Of a stretch of 64,000 nt of DNA, positions 27,519-36,559 are shown one piece after another. The DNA is taken from assembly GCF_052068095.1 (NCBI RefSeq), contig NZ_JBQHDG010000006.1:248001-312000 (forward strand), read 5' to 3'. A program made the translations under genes and the position numbers. The stretch is from Phytohabitans sp052068095 (lineage in GTDB: Bacteria; Actinomycetota; Actinomycetes; Mycobacteriales; Micromonosporaceae). A model generated the notes under the pieces. It saw only the letters and a list, made by a program, of their open reading frames with translations. It ran no database searches and had not been told where the DNA came from. Every line of letters begins with the position of its first letter. Positions within the stretch are counted from its first letter, which is position 1.

Positions 27519-28571
27519 CTATCCGACCGGCTCGGGGGCCGGGCGGCCCACGCGCTCGAGGTGGCCCAGCGCCTGGGCGTAGGAGTCGAAGAGGCCGGTC
27601 TCCAGGTACGGCAGGCCGTACTCGCGGCAGTGGGCGCGCACCAGCGGCTGGGCGTGCTTCAGGGCCGGCCGGGGCATGTGGGGAAACAGGTGGTGCTCGA
27701 TCTGGTAGTTGAGCCCGCCGAGCAGGAAGTCGAGCACGCGGCCGCCGCGCACGTTGCGCGAGGTGAGCACCTGGCGGCGCAGGAAGTCGCTGTCGTCGTC
27801 GCGGGCCAGGATGGGCATGCCCTTGTGGTTGGGCGCGAAGACCGACCCGAGGTAGAGGCCGAGCAGGCCTTGGTGCACCACGAAGAAGGCCAGCGCCTGC
27901 CACGGCGACAGCACCAGCAGCAGCGCGGCCAGGTAACCCACGACGTGCACGGCGAACAGCACCGCCTCGGGGACGCGGGCGCGGTAACCGGGGCGTACCA
28001 GCGCCTTGAGACCGGTCACCCGCAGGTCGATCGCGAGCAGCAGGAGCATCGGGAAGAACAGCCAGCCCTGGTGGCGCACGACCAGCCGGCCGAACCACGT
28101 CTTCCGGGCCGCCACCTGCCCGTCCGTGTACGCCAGGTTGTCCCCGTTGATGTCCGGATCGAGCCCCTCCTGGTTGGGGTGGGCGTGGTGGCGGTGGTGC
28201 TTGTCCACCCACCAGCCGAACACCAGCCCGATCGCGAGGTTGCCCGCCACCAGCCCGACGAGCTGGTTGGCCCGGCGGGTGCGGAAGATCTGCCGGTGCC
28301 CGGCGTCGTGCGCGAGGAACCCGGTCTGCGCGAACACGGCGGCCAGGAACGCCGCGGTGAGCAGCTGCCACCACGAGTCGGCGAGCAGCGCGAAGGCCAC
28401 CCAACCGGCGAGCATGGCGCCGAGGGTCGCGGCGATCTTGGCGCCGTAGTAGCCGGGCCGCCGGTCGAGCAGGCCGGCTTCGCGTACGCGGGACAGCAAG
28501 TCGGCGTAGTCGCTGCCGCGCTTTCGTGTACGCGGTCGGGGCAGGGTGACGGTGGACTCGAACGTGCTCAC
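27519..28571 (-). CDS. Membrane fatty acid (acyl) desaturase
   Basis: 350 residues with several transmembrane segments and the three histidine boxes that hold the di-iron centre: HDAGH (in GFLAHDAGHRQ), HHRHHAHPN and QIEHHLFPHMPR. The final QxxHH box is of the type found in front-end and acyl-lipid desaturases; no cytochrome b5 domain is fused. It introduces double bonds into membrane acyl chains and probably helps adjust fluidity. The GTG at 28571 is preferred because AGGAG lies 6 nt upstream; an earlier GTG at 28595 has no ribosome binding site. Confidence 0.92.
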   Translation of the reverse strand: MSTFESTVTLPRPRTRKRGSDYADLLSRVREAGLLDRRPGYYGAKIAATLGAMLAGWVAFALLADSWWQLLTAAFLAAVFAQTGFLAHDAGHRQIFRTRRANQLVGLVAGNLAIGLVFGWWVDKHHRHHAHPNQEGLDPDINGDNLAYTDGQVAARKTWFGRLVVRHQGWLFFPMLLLLAIDLRVTGLKALVRPGYRARVPEAVLFAVHVVGYLAALLLVLSPWQALAFFVVHQGLLGLYLGSVFAPNHKGMPILARDDDSDFLRRQVLTSRNVRGGRVLDFLLGGLNYQIEHHLFPHMPRPALKHAQPLVRAHCREYGLPYLETGLFDSYAQALGHLERVGRPAPEPVG

Positions 28572-28672
28572 GGGTCTCCTCGTGGCAAGCGGCACTGGGT
28601 ACGCCGCCGAGGTCCGGAGCAGACGTTCCGTTCAGGCTACCCGCCCCACCCGCTACCCGCCCGGCGCCGCGG

Positions 28673-29377
28673 TCAGGCGGGCTGAGCGGCGAGCTGGGGG
28701 TACAGCGCGGCCACCTCGGCCGCCAGGCCCCGCTTCACGTCCCGGGTGACCTCGTCGGCCAGCACCTCGTGCGCACCCGACTCGACGCCGTCGAGGGCCT
28801 GCCGCACCACCTCCCGCGGGTCGCTCTTGGGCGCCTGGACCGCGGCGGCCATGTCGGTGTCCACGTAGCCGACGTGCAGGCCGGTCACGCCGACGCCGCT
28901 GGGTGCCAGGTCCAGGCGGAGCGAGTTGGTCATGGACCACAGCGCCGCCTTCGTCGCGCTGTACGAGCCGTTGAGCGCGATCCACGACAGCACGGAGTGG
29001 ACGTTGAGCACGTGACCGCCGTTGGCGACCAGGGCGGGGGCGAACGCGCGGGTGACCAGCAGCGGGCCGTAGAAGTTGACCTCGAACTCGCGGCGCACGT
29101 CATCGACGGGTGAGGTCAGGAAGTTGGCGGCGACAAGCGCGCCGGCGTTGTTGACCAGCAGCGTCACGTCGCCGGCCGTCGCGGCGGCCGCGGCCACCGA
29201 GTCCGGATCGGTGACGTCCAGCGCCAGCGGCACCGCGCCGGCCGTGGTGACCGCGCGCGGGTCACGGGCGGCCGCGTACACCCTGGCGGCGCCGCGGGCG
29301 AGGGCCTCCTCCACGAACGCCCTGCCGAGCCCGCGGTTGCCACCGGTGACCAGTACGACCGAGTTCTCGATCTTCAT
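28673..29377 (-). CDS. Short-chain dehydrogenase/reductase (SDR)
   Basis: 234 residues with the classical SDR layout: NAD(P)-binding TGGNRGLG (10-17), NNAG at about residue 72, catalytic Ser in LNVHSVLSW and YSATK holding the catalytic Tyr and Lys. The substrate is unknown. The ATG at 29377 has GGGAGCAGAGA upstream. It is divergent from a TetR gene, and the spacer contains two perfect copies of one palindrome, so the SDR is very probably repressed by that TetR protein. Confidence 0.92.
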   Translation of the reverse strand: MKIENSVVLVTGGNRGLGRAFVEEALARGAARVYAAARDPRAVTTAGAVPLALDVTDPDSVAAAAATAGDVTLLVNNAGALVAANFLTSPVDDVRREFEVNFYGPLLVTRAFAPALVANGGHVLNVHSVLSWIALNGSYSATKAALWSMTNSLRLDLAPSGVGVTGLHVGYVDTDMAAAVQAPKSDPREVVRQALDGVESGAHEVLADEVTRDVKRGLAAEVAALYPQLAAQPA

Positions 29378-29399
29378 TCTCTGCTCCCTCGAATGCGGT

Positions 29400-29439
29400 A
29401 AACCGATCGGTTTCCAGGCCACCGTAAACCGATCGGTTT
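29400..29439. promoter_or_regulatory. Two perfect TetR operators
   Basis: The 14-bp palindrome AAACCGATCGGTTT occurs twice, at 29400-29413 and 29426-29439, 26 bp apart, each preceded by GT. Both lie in the 94-bp spacer between the divergent SDR and TetR genes and would block both promoters. Confidence 0.92.
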
Positions 29440-29471
29440 TCGAGCGCAAGGGATCGCGTTAAGCTGCTGGC

Positions 29472-30035
29472 GTGACCGTTCCCACCACCCGCGAGCGCCT
29501 GCTCCGCACCGCCGCCGACCTCTTCTACCGGGAAGGCGTCGCCCCCGTCGGCGTGGAGCGGCTGTGCCAGACGGCGGGCGTGTCGAAGCGCTCGATGTAC
29601 CAGCTCTTCGACACCAAGGACGACCTCGTCGCGGAGACCCTGCGCACGCACGGCCCGGCCATCGTCGCCGACTACTTCCCCGCCGCGGACGCCGGACTGA
29701 GCCCGCGGGAGCGGATCCGGTACGTGTTCCAGCGCCTCGACGAGCAGAGCGGCACGCCCGGCTTCCACGGCTGCCCGTTCGTCAACACGGCGGTCGAGAC
29801 CCGCGACCCCGACCACCCGGCGACGGTGGTCGCCCGCGGCTTCAAGGAGCAGCTGGCCGCCTACTTCGCGACCCACGCGGCCGCCCTGGGCGTCGCCGAC
29901 CCGGAGGCGCTGGCGGTCCAGCTCACGATGGTCTTCGACGGCGCCTCGGTACGCGCGGTGATGCGCGGCACGGGCCTCGACGGCGCCGCGACCCGCACCG
30001 CGGACGCCCTGCTGGCCGCCGCCGGCGCCCCCTGA
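29472..30035 (+). CDS. TetR-family transcriptional regulator
   Basis: 187 residues. The N-terminal helix-turn-helix spans about residues 8-55 (ERLLRTAADLFYREG, then GVSKRSMYQLFDTKDDLVAE), and the C-terminal part is a ligand-binding helical domain of the AcrR/TetR_C class with the HGCPF segment common in LmrA/YxaF-like members. The GTG at 29472 lies 6 nt after a TAAGCT -10 box, so the transcript is probably leaderless. Two perfect operators lie upstream. It is followed after 3 bp by a kinase gene. Confidence 0.9.
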   Translation: MTVPTTRERLLRTAADLFYREGVAPVGVERLCQTAGVSKRSMYQLFDTKDDLVAETLRTHGPAIVADYFPAADAGLSPRERIRYVFQRLDEQSGTPGFHGCPFVNTAVETRDPDHPATVVARGFKEQLAAYFATHAAALGVADPEALAVQLTMVFDGASVRAVMRGTGLDGAATRTADALLAAAGAP

Positions 30036-30038
30036 CCG

Positions 30039-30713
30039 GTGCGACTCCGCGTCCTCGCCACCGTCGCCGACCGCGTGCCCGAGCCACCGGACCGGGCCTG
30101 CGTACGCGTCGGCGTGGACGGCCCCGACGGCTCGGGAAAGACCGTGTTCGCCGACGACCTGGCCGCCCTGCTCCGCGAACGCGGCCGGCCGGTCGTCCGC
30201 ATCTCGCTCGACGACTTCCACAACGTACGCGCCGTACGCTACCGCCGGGGCCGCGACTCCCCGGAGGGCTTCTGGCGCGACTCCTACGACTACGCCCGGT
30301 TCCGCGCCGACGTCCTCGACCCGTTCGGACCGGGCGGCTCGCGCCGCTACCGCGCCGCCGCGCACGACCTCGCCACCGACGCGGTCCTGACCCCCGAGCC
30401 GCGACTCGCCCCCGAGGGCGCGGTGCTCGTCGTCGACGGCCTGTTTCTGCACCGCGACGAACTGGCGAACGTCTGGGACCTGTCCGTCTTCCTCGACGTG
30501 CCGTTCGCCGTGACCGTCCGGCGGATGGCGCTCCGCGACGGCACCAACCCCGACCCCGACCACGCCGACGTGCGCCGGTACGTGGAGGCCCAGCGCATCT
30601 ACTTCGCCGCTTGCACCCCACAGCGACGGGCCACGGTCCTGCTCGACAACACCGACTTCCACCAACCCCGGATCCTGCACCGACGCGCGGCCGAACCGGA
30701 CCGGCCGACGTAA
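30039..30713 (+). CDS. Uridine-kinase-like P-loop protein
   Basis: 224 residues with a P-loop GPDGSGKT (28-35), an ISLDDFHN segment as in uridine kinase and phosphoribulokinase families, and VVDGLFLHR holding the Walker-B-like Asp. It probably phosphorylates a nucleoside or related small molecule. The GTG starts 3 bp after the TetR stop, so the two genes are co-transcribed, but a functional link to TetR is not obvious. Confidence 0.8.
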   Translation: MRLRVLATVADRVPEPPDRACVRVGVDGPDGSGKTVFADDLAALLRERGRPVVRISLDDFHNVRAVRYRRGRDSPEGFWRDSYDYARFRADVLDPFGPGGSRRYRAAAHDLATDAVLTPEPRLAPEGAVLVVDGLFLHRDELANVWDLSVFLDVPFAVTVRRMALRDGTNPDPDHADVRRYVEAQRIYFAACTPQRRATVLLDNTDFHQPRILHRRAAEPDRPT

Positions 30714-30785
30714 CGCGGCCGCATCGCACCCGCGCCGGCGAGCCTCACCCGTCCACCGCCGGTGCCCGCGGAGCGTTCCGTCGAC

Positions 30786-30841
30786 CGCGGACGCGGACGA
30801 ATAGGCCTCGAAGCAAAGCCACGACGGGCGGCGCCCCTGAC
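30786..30841. repeat. Dispersed repeat, copy A
   Basis: This 56-bp segment, containing GGCCTCGAAGCAAAGCCACG, aligns at roughly 80% to the reverse complement of 45632-45687, where the matching block reads TGCCTCGAAGGAACGCCACG. It lies between two convergent genes. No coding sequence overlaps it. Confidence 0.65.
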
Positions 30842-30851
30842 CGGCGCGCGA

Positions 30852-31979
30852 CTACAGGGACTTGGCGATCACCAGGCGCTGGATCTGGTTGGTGCCCTCC
30901 ACGATCTGGAGCACCTTGGCCTCGCGCATGTAGCGCTCCACCGGATGGTCCGACACGTACCCGTAACCGCCGAGCACCTGGACCGCGTCGGTCGTCACGC
31001 GCATGGCCATGTCCGTCGCGAAGAGTTTGGCCTTCGCGGCCTCGGACGAGTACGGGCGGCCGGCGTCCTTGAGCCTCGCCGCCGCCAGCACCAGGGCGCG
31101 CGCCGCCGCTATGCCCGTCGCGGCGTCCGCGAGCATGAAGCGGATGCCCTGGAAGTCCAGGATGGAGGTGCCGAACTGCGCTCGCTCGCGGGCGTATCCC
31201 ACCGCGTAGTCGAGGGCCGCCTGGGCCAGGCCGACCGCGCAGGCGGCGATGCCCAGCCGGCCCGAGTCGAGGGCCTCCATCGCGATCCGGAAGCCGGTAC
31301 CTAGGGAACCGACCAGGCGGTCGGCGGGGACGCGGGCGTCGTCGAAGGCGATCTGGGCGACCGGCGACGAGCGCAGGCCCATGGTCTTTTCCGGGGCCTG
31401 CGGGACGATGCCGGGGGTGGCCGCGTCGGCCAGCAGGCAGGAGATGCCGTGCGGGCCGGGGCCGCCGGTACGGCAGAAGATGTTGTAGAAGTCGGCCTTG
31501 CCGGCGTGGGTGATCCAGGCCTTGGTGCCGGTGACCACGTAGGCCTCGCCGTCGAGGACGGCCTTGGTCGCCAGCGCGGCCGCGTCGGAGCCGCCCTGTG
31601 GCTCGCTCAGGCAGTAGGCGCCGAGCAGCTCGCCGCCGAGCATGTCGGGCAGGAGCTTGCGCAGCTGCTCGCCGCCGTGCGCGTACACCGGATAGCAGGA
31701 CAGCGTGTGGACGCTGACGGCCTCCGCGACGGCCAGCCAGCGACTGGCGAGGAGCTCGACCACCTGGAGGTAGACCTCGTAGGGCTGGCCGGATCCGCCG
31801 GCGTCCTCGGGGTAGGGCAGGCCGAGCAGGCCGGCGCGCCCGATCGTGCGGATCACCTCGCGCGGGAAGACGCCGCGCGCCTCGAAGTCGTCCACGCGCG
31901 GGGCCAGCTCCCCGTCGGCCAGCTCGCGGGTGAGTTCCAGCAGGTCGTACGCCTCGGGGGTGGGCAGGAGCCGATCCAT
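30852..31979 (-). CDS. Acyl-CoA dehydrogenase
   Basis: 375 residues with the three-domain acyl-CoA dehydrogenase fold. Visible motifs are YCLSEPQGGSDAAA (flavin and substrate loop), GTKAWITHAGKAD, GLRSSPVAQIAFDD, the GRLGIAA segment, and the catalytic Glu E361 in QIVEGTNQIQR. It oxidises an acyl-CoA to the enoyl-CoA and passes electrons to ETF. The chain-length preference cannot be read from the sequence. A short palindrome TAACG-GT-CGTTA just upstream of the ATG is a likely operator for an unlinked regulator. Confidence 0.93.
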   Translation of the reverse strand: MDRLLPTPEAYDLLELTRELADGELAPRVDDFEARGVFPREVIRTIGRAGLLGLPYPEDAGGSGQPYEVYLQVVELLASRWLAVAEAVSVHTLSCYPVYAHGGEQLRKLLPDMLGGELLGAYCLSEPQGGSDAAALATKAVLDGEAYVVTGTKAWITHAGKADFYNIFCRTGGPGPHGISCLLADAATPGIVPQAPEKTMGLRSSPVAQIAFDDARVPADRLVGSLGTGFRIAMEALDSGRLGIAACAVGLAQAALDYAVGYARERAQFGTSILDFQGIRFMLADAATGIAAARALVLAAARLKDAGRPYSSEAAKAKLFATDMAMRVTTDAVQVLGGYGYVSDHPVERYMREAKVLQIVEGTNQIQRLVIAKSL

Positions 31980-31990
31980 GCCCCTAAGCT

Positions 31991-32002
31991 TAACGGTCGT
32001 TA
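31991..32002. promoter_or_regulatory. TAACGGTCGTTA palindrome before the acyl-CoA dehydrogenase
   Basis: Inverted repeat TAACG-GT-CGTTA lies 12 bp upstream of the ATG at 31979, in the 26-bp gap after the peptidase gene. Such sites are typical of TetR-type regulators of acyl-CoA metabolism. No matching regulator gene is adjacent. Confidence 0.6.
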
Positions 32003-32005
32003 GGG

Positions 32006-33106
32006 TTACAGCTCCACCAACGACGTGGAAAGCGTGTTGAGGCGCTCGACGCCCCCGGCCGTGCAGACGACGATGTCCTCGATCCGGGCGCCGTGGCGTC
32101 CGGCCAGGTAGATGCCGGGCTCGACGGAGAAGGCCATCCCGGGCTCCAGCGGCAGGTCGTTGCCGGCCACGATGTAGGGCTCCTCGTGCCCGTCGAGGCC
32201 GATGCCGTGGCCGGTGCGGTGCAGGAACGCCTCGCCGTAGCCCGCGTCGGCGATCATCGATCGGGCGGCGGCGTCGACCGACGAGGCCGGCACCCCCGGG
32301 CGGACCGCGGCCACCGACGCGCGCTGCGCCGCGAACAGCACCTCGTAGTAGTCCGAAAACTCGCGCGGCGCGGCGCCCACCGCGTAGGTGCGGGTCGAGT
32401 CGGAGCAGTAGCCGGACGGCATGGTGCCGCCGATGTCCACGACCACCGGGTCGCCCGGCTGGATGACCCGGTCGGAGGTGGCGTGGTGCGGGCTGGCGCC
32501 GTTGGGACCGGACGCGACGATCACGAAGTCGACCGTGTCGTGGCCGGCGTCGCGGATCGCGCCGGCGATGTCGGCGCCGACCTCGGCCTCGGTGCGGCCG
32601 GCGCGCAGCCACTCGCCCATCCGCGCGTGCACCGCGTCGATGGCCGCGCCGGCCTCGCGCAGCGCCGCCACCTCCGCCGGCGACTTGCGCATCCGCATGG
32701 GCGCGAGCACCTCGCCGGCCAGCCGCTGCCGCGCCTCCGGCAGCGCGTCGCGCAGGGCCAGGACCTGCGTGGCCCACATCCGGTCGGCCAGGCCGACCGC
32801 ACGCACGGGTCCGCCGAGCGCCTTCCGCACCAGGGGGTACGGGTCGGTGCCGTCCTCGTGGTCGACGACGCGCACCCCGGTGCCGGGCGCCGGGGAGGCC
32901 TCGGCCGCCGGGCGCTCCAGGCGCGGCACGATCAGCGTCGCTTCCCCTTGCGCGGGCAGGACCAGGCAGGTCAGGCGCTCGAGCGCGTGGGCGTGGTAGC
33001 CGGTCAGGTAGCGCAGGTCGGAGCCGGGCGTGAGCAGGAGCGCGTCGAGGCCAGCGGCATTGACGGCCTTCTGTGCGTCGGCGAGGCGTCGCGGTGGGTA
33101 GAGCAC
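32006..33106 (-). CDS. M24-family Xaa-Pro aminopeptidase/creatinase-like metallopeptidase
   Basis: 366 residues. An N-terminal creatinase domain (about 5-125) is followed by the pita-bread peptidase domain. The five metal ligands are visible: Asp in VVVDIGGT, Asp in YCSDSTRTY, His in RTGHGIGL, Glu in AFSVEPGIY and Glu in ARIEDIV. It probably removes N-terminal residues before proline or cleaves a related amide. The start is a GTG at 33106 with no strong ribosome binding site, close to a perfect 19-bp palindrome. The acyl-CoA dehydrogenase follows 26 bp downstream. Confidence 0.92.
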   Translation of the reverse strand: MLYPPRRLADAQKAVNAAGLDALLLTPGSDLRYLTGYHAHALERLTCLVLPAQGEATLIVPRLERPAAEASPAPGTGVRVVDHEDGTDPYPLVRKALGGPVRAVGLADRMWATQVLALRDALPEARQRLAGEVLAPMRMRKSPAEVAALREAGAAIDAVHARMGEWLRAGRTEAEVGADIAGAIRDAGHDTVDFVIVASGPNGASPHHATSDRVIQPGDPVVVDIGGTMPSGYCSDSTRTYAVGAAPREFSDYYEVLFAAQRASVAAVRPGVPASSVDAAARSMIADAGYGEAFLHRTGHGIGLDGHEEPYIVAGNDLPLEPGMAFSVEPGIYLAGRHGARIEDIVVCTAGGVERLNTLSTSLVEL

Positions 33107-33110
33107 GGGC

Positions 33111-33129
33111 CGAGCGTAATGTACGCTCG
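33111..33129. promoter_or_regulatory. Perfect 8-3-8 palindrome upstream of the M24 peptidase
   Basis: CGAGCGTA-ATG-TACGCTCG is a perfect inverted repeat centred 14 bp upstream of the peptidase GTG. On the minus strand it includes TACATT, a possible -10 box. It is probably an operator, in the spacer divergent from the secreted hydrolase gene. Confidence 0.7.
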
Positions 33130-33219
33130 CCTCTACGCATCACGTGAGCGCGGCCGGGCGGCGTCGCTCACACCGGTCTCGCACCGGTTACGCCCGGTCC
33201 CCCACGTAGGAGTTACGCG

Positions 33220-36200
33220 ATGCGCAAACCCCTAGCCGCGGGCGTGGTCGCTGTCCTCGCGGCCGCGCTGCTGGCCTCCCCCGCCAGCGCCGCCCAAACC
33301 ATCGGTTATCCGAGCTTCGGCAACAGCGGGTCGATCCCGCAGCCGCCGGTCGGCTACAACACCGGCAACACCATGCAGGCCATCTACGACGCGGAGAGCG
33401 GCGGCACCGACTTCTGGGTCGACCGCCTGCTGTCCCGGTCGGGCAGCGACCCGTCCGACGCCGACGGCGGCATCCTGATGACCCGCGGCCGTGGTGCCTT
33501 CATGAAGATCCACACGCCCGGCACCATCGGTTTCGCCGGGCGGCTCGCCTACTTCGAGAGCATCAGCGACCAGGCCGCGTACACGGTCGCGGTCACCCCC
33601 GGCACGTTCACCGAGCAGGTCGCGCAGCGGTGGCAGGCACCCAGCCACTGGCGAAGCGTGCACACCTCCGGCTCGGTCCGGATCAACCAGACCAAGTTCA
33701 TCACCGACAACAACGTGCTGGTGACCAACCTGTCGATCACCAACACCGGCTCGGCGTCGACGACGCTCCAGCTGCGGGCCACCTCGCCGTACGCGACGAC
33801 CGCCAGTGGCACCGAGCTGACCGGCAGCCGCGCCTCGTACAACAGCCTGACCACGCTCTTCCCGCGGCTGAGCGGCGACAGCGGGTTCGCCGTCAACAGC
33901 GGCGGCCTCAACCGCTCGGTCACGGTCGGCGCCGGCCAAACCGTCGAGGCGAAGGTGCAGCTGGGCCTGGTGGTCAACGAGATCCCGGCGTCGCTGTCCG
34001 AGTACAACACCTACCGCGGCTTCAACAACGCCACCGCCTTCGCCACCCACGTGCGCGCGTACAACAAGTGGTGGGCGGACAACGTGCCGTACATCGACGT
34101 CCCCGAGGCGGCGATCAAGAAGAACATCTTCTACCGCTGGTGGTTGATGCGCTACAACAACTTCGACGGCGACATCCCCGGCCAGACCTTCCAGTTCCCG
34201 TCGTCGGTCGAGGGCGCGCTGGGCTACAACAACGCGATCGTGCTGACCCAGCCGATGCACATCGACGACCTGAAGTACCTGCGCAACCCGGCCTACGCCT
34301 ACGGCGACTGGCTCAACGTCGGCACGGTGTCGCGCAACGGCCGCTACATGGACAACCCCGGCGACCCGGCGAACTGGAGCAACTCCTACACCCAGTACAT
34401 CTCCGAGGCCGGGTGGCGGGCGTACCAGATCCACGGTGGACAGCCGGCCATGCTCGCCAACTTCGCCCGGTACGCCGAGCAGGACGTGAAGGGCCAGCTG
34501 TCCTTCTACGACCACGACAACGACGGCGTGATCGAGTACGACTGGGGCGCGCTCACCGGCAACGACGCCGACGCGGTGTCGTTCCACTGGCGCTCGGGCT
34601 GGCTCGACCGGGCCGAGGGCGCGTACGTGTACAGCAACGCGCTCGCCGCGGTGCAGGCGTACCAGGCGCTGGGCAACACGGCCAAGGCGAACGAGATGCA
34701 GACGATCGCCGACCGGGTGCGCAACGGCATCATCAACCAGCTCTGGAACCCGTCCCGGCAGATGCTGGAGCACCGCCACGTGTCGAGCAACGAGTTCGTG
34801 CCGTGGAAGGAGATCAACAACTTCTACCCGTTCGCGGTCGGCCTGATGCCCAACACCGACCAGTACAAGCAGGCGCTGCGCCTGTTCGACGACCCGGCCG
34901 AGTACCCGATCTTCCCGTTCTACACCGCGAACCAGCGGGACAAGGCGGCGTCCGGCACGGGCAGCAACAACTTCTCCACGATCAACTCGACCGTCCAGTT
35001 CAGACTGCTCTCGCAGGTGCTGCGCAACTACCCCAACCAGTGGATCAACACCGAGTGGTACAAGAAGCTGCTCTACTGGAACGCCTGGGCGCAGTACGTC
35101 GGCGGCAACACCGCGTGGCCGGACGCCAACGAGTTCTGGGCCAACTGGAACGGCAGCTCGATCACGTACCGGTCGTGGATCCACCACAACATCCTCGGCA
35201 GCAGCAACTGGACCGTGATCGAGGACGTCGCCGGCCTGCGGCCGCGCAACGACGCGCAGGTCGAGCTCTGGCCGATCAACATCGGCTGGTCGCACTTCGC
35301 GGTCAACAACCTGCGGTACCGCGACACCGACCTGTCGATCGTGTGGGACGACCCGGCCGACGGCGTGACCCGGTACGCGGGCGTGCCGCAGGGCTACTCG
35401 GTGTTCGTCAACGGGCAGCGGGCGTTCACGGTGGACCGGCTGACCCGCGTGGTCTACAACCCGGCGACCGGCGCGGTGTCGCTGCCGGCCGGCGGTGCGG
35501 TCAGCTTCAACACCACCTCGTCGGTGAAGGCGCCGGGTGCGGTCAACCAGAACTCGCCCCGCATGGTGGACATGTTCGCCAAGGCCGGCGTCGACCTCAC
35601 CTCGACGCTGCCCAACCTGGCGCAGGGCGCGTCGACGTCCGCGTCGTTCACCGCCTCGGGCACCTCGACCGGCGCGGCGGTGGACGGCTTCACGATCAAC
35701 GACCCGATCTGGGGCGCGGCGGGCTCGCCGAACGCCCAGGACTGGTACGAGATCAACTTCGGCCAGTCGCGGGCGGTGGACGAGCTACGGATCCACTTCC
35801 GGGACAGCCGGCCGCAGAACGCCACCTACCGGGCGCCGTCGTCGTACAACGTGCAGTACCTCGACGGCAGCACCTGGACCAACGTCGCGGCACAGGTCAA
35901 GACACCGGCGACACCGCAGGGCAACTACAACAACGTGCGGTTCACGCCGGTCAACACCCAGCGGATCCGGATCCAGATGACCAACGCGTCCGGGTCGAAG
36001 GTGGGCCTGACCGAGGTGAAGGCGTACAACCGGGGCGGCACCAACCCCGACCCCGGGCCCGGGCCGACCGGCAACGTCGCGCCGTCGGCGACCCCGACCG
36101 CGTCGTACACCTCGTCCTGGGAGTCGGTGGCGGCGCTCAACGACAACGTCGACCCGCCGTCGTCCAACGACACGGTCAACCCGCGCTGGGGCACCTGGCC

Positions 36201-36498
36201 CAACGAGGGTGAACAGTGGGCGCAGCTGACCTGGTCGTCGGCCGTCTCCCTCAACCGCGCCGAGGTCTACTTCTTCGACGACGGCCAGGGCATCGACCTG
36301 CCCGCGTCGTGGAAGCTCCAGTACTGGAACGGGAGCGCCTTCGTGGACGTGCCCGGCGGCAGCGGCTATCCGGTCGCGGCCAACCAGTACAACAACGTCA
36401 CCTTCAACACGATCAGCACGACCCAGCTGCGGGTGGTGCTCCAGAGCGCCGCCGACTCGGTGGGCCTGCTCGAAGTGAAGGCGTACACCCCGGCGTAA
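33220..36498 (+). CDS. Large secreted (alpha/alpha)6 glycoside hydrolase with two discoidin-like modules
   Basis: 1,092 residues. A Sec signal peptide ends at about residue 25 (SPASAAQ). Residues about 30-270 form a beta-rich N-terminal domain, and about 290-720 an (alpha/alpha)6 barrel of the MGH1/glucosidase-like type, with acidic segments such as NNFDGDIP, YDHDNDGVIEYDW and HWRSGWLDRAEG that may hold catalytic residues. Two C-terminal F5/8-type (CBM32-like) modules follow at about 797-942 and 951-1092, separated by a Pro/Gly linker (PDPGPGPTG); both end in a VGL-x-EVKAY motif. The exact GH family and substrate are not assigned. GGAG precedes the ATG. It stands alone between a peptidase and an aldo/keto reductase. 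Confidence 0.85.
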   Translation: MRKPLAAGVVAVLAAALLASPASAAQTIGYPSFGNSGSIPQPPVGYNTGNTMQAIYDAESGGTDFWVDRLLSRSGSDPSDADGGILMTRGRGAFMKIHTPGTIGFAGRLAYFESISDQAAYTVAVTPGTFTEQVAQRWQAPSHWRSVHTSGSVRINQTKFITDNNVLVTNLSITNTGSASTTLQLRATSPYATTASGTELTGSRASYNSLTTLFPRLSGDSGFAVNSGGLNRSVTVGAGQTVEAKVQLGLVVNEIPASLSEYNTYRGFNNATAFATHVRAYNKWWADNVPYIDVPEAAIKKNIFYRWWLMRYNNFDGDIPGQTFQFPSSVEGALGYNNAIVLTQPMHIDDLKYLRNPAYAYGDWLNVGTVSRNGRYMDNPGDPANWSNSYTQYISEAGWRAYQIHGGQPAMLANFARYAEQDVKGQLSFYDHDNDGVIEYDWGALTGNDADAVSFHWRSGWLDRAEGAYVYSNALAAVQAYQALGNTAKANEMQTIADRVRNGIINQLWNPSRQMLEHRHVSSNEFVPWKEINNFYPFAVGLMPNTDQYKQALRLFDDPAEYPIFPFYTANQRDKAASGTGSNNFSTINSTVQFRLLSQVLRNYPNQWINTEWYKKLLYWNAWAQYVGGNTAWPDANEFWANWNGSSITYRSWIHHNILGSSNWTVIEDVAGLRPRNDAQVELWPINIGWSHFAVNNLRYRDTDLSIVWDDPADGVTRYAGVPQGYSVFVNGQRAFTVDRLTRVVYNPATGAVSLPAGGAVSFNTTSSVKAPGAVNQNSPRMVDMFAKAGVDLTSTLPNLAQGASTSASFTASGTSTGAAVDGFTINDPIWGAAGSPNAQDWYEINFGQSRAVDELRIHFRDSRPQNATYRAPSSYNVQYLDGSTWTNVAAQVKTPATPQGNYNNVRFTPVNTQRIRIQMTNASGSKVGLTEVKAYNRGGTNPDPGPGPTGNVAPSATPTASYTSSWESVAALNDNVDPPSSNDTVNPRWGTWPNEGEQWAQLTWSSAVSLNRAEVYFFDDGQGIDLPASWKLQYWNGSAFVDVPGGSGYPVAANQYNNVTFNTISTTQLRVVLQSAADSVGLLEVKAYTPA

Positions 36499-36546
36499 CC
36501 CGCCCGAAGTGCCGGCGGCGGCGCGGCCGTGCCGCCGCCGCCGGCA

Positions 36547-36552
36547 TAGGGT
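36547..36552 (+). promoter_or_regulatory. Leaderless-type -10 box of the aldo/keto reductase
   Basis: TAGGGT ends 7 nt before the ATG at 36560 with no ribosome binding site, the same arrangement seen at 616, 5544 and 8655. Confidence 0.55.
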
Positions 36553-36559
36553 GAGAATC

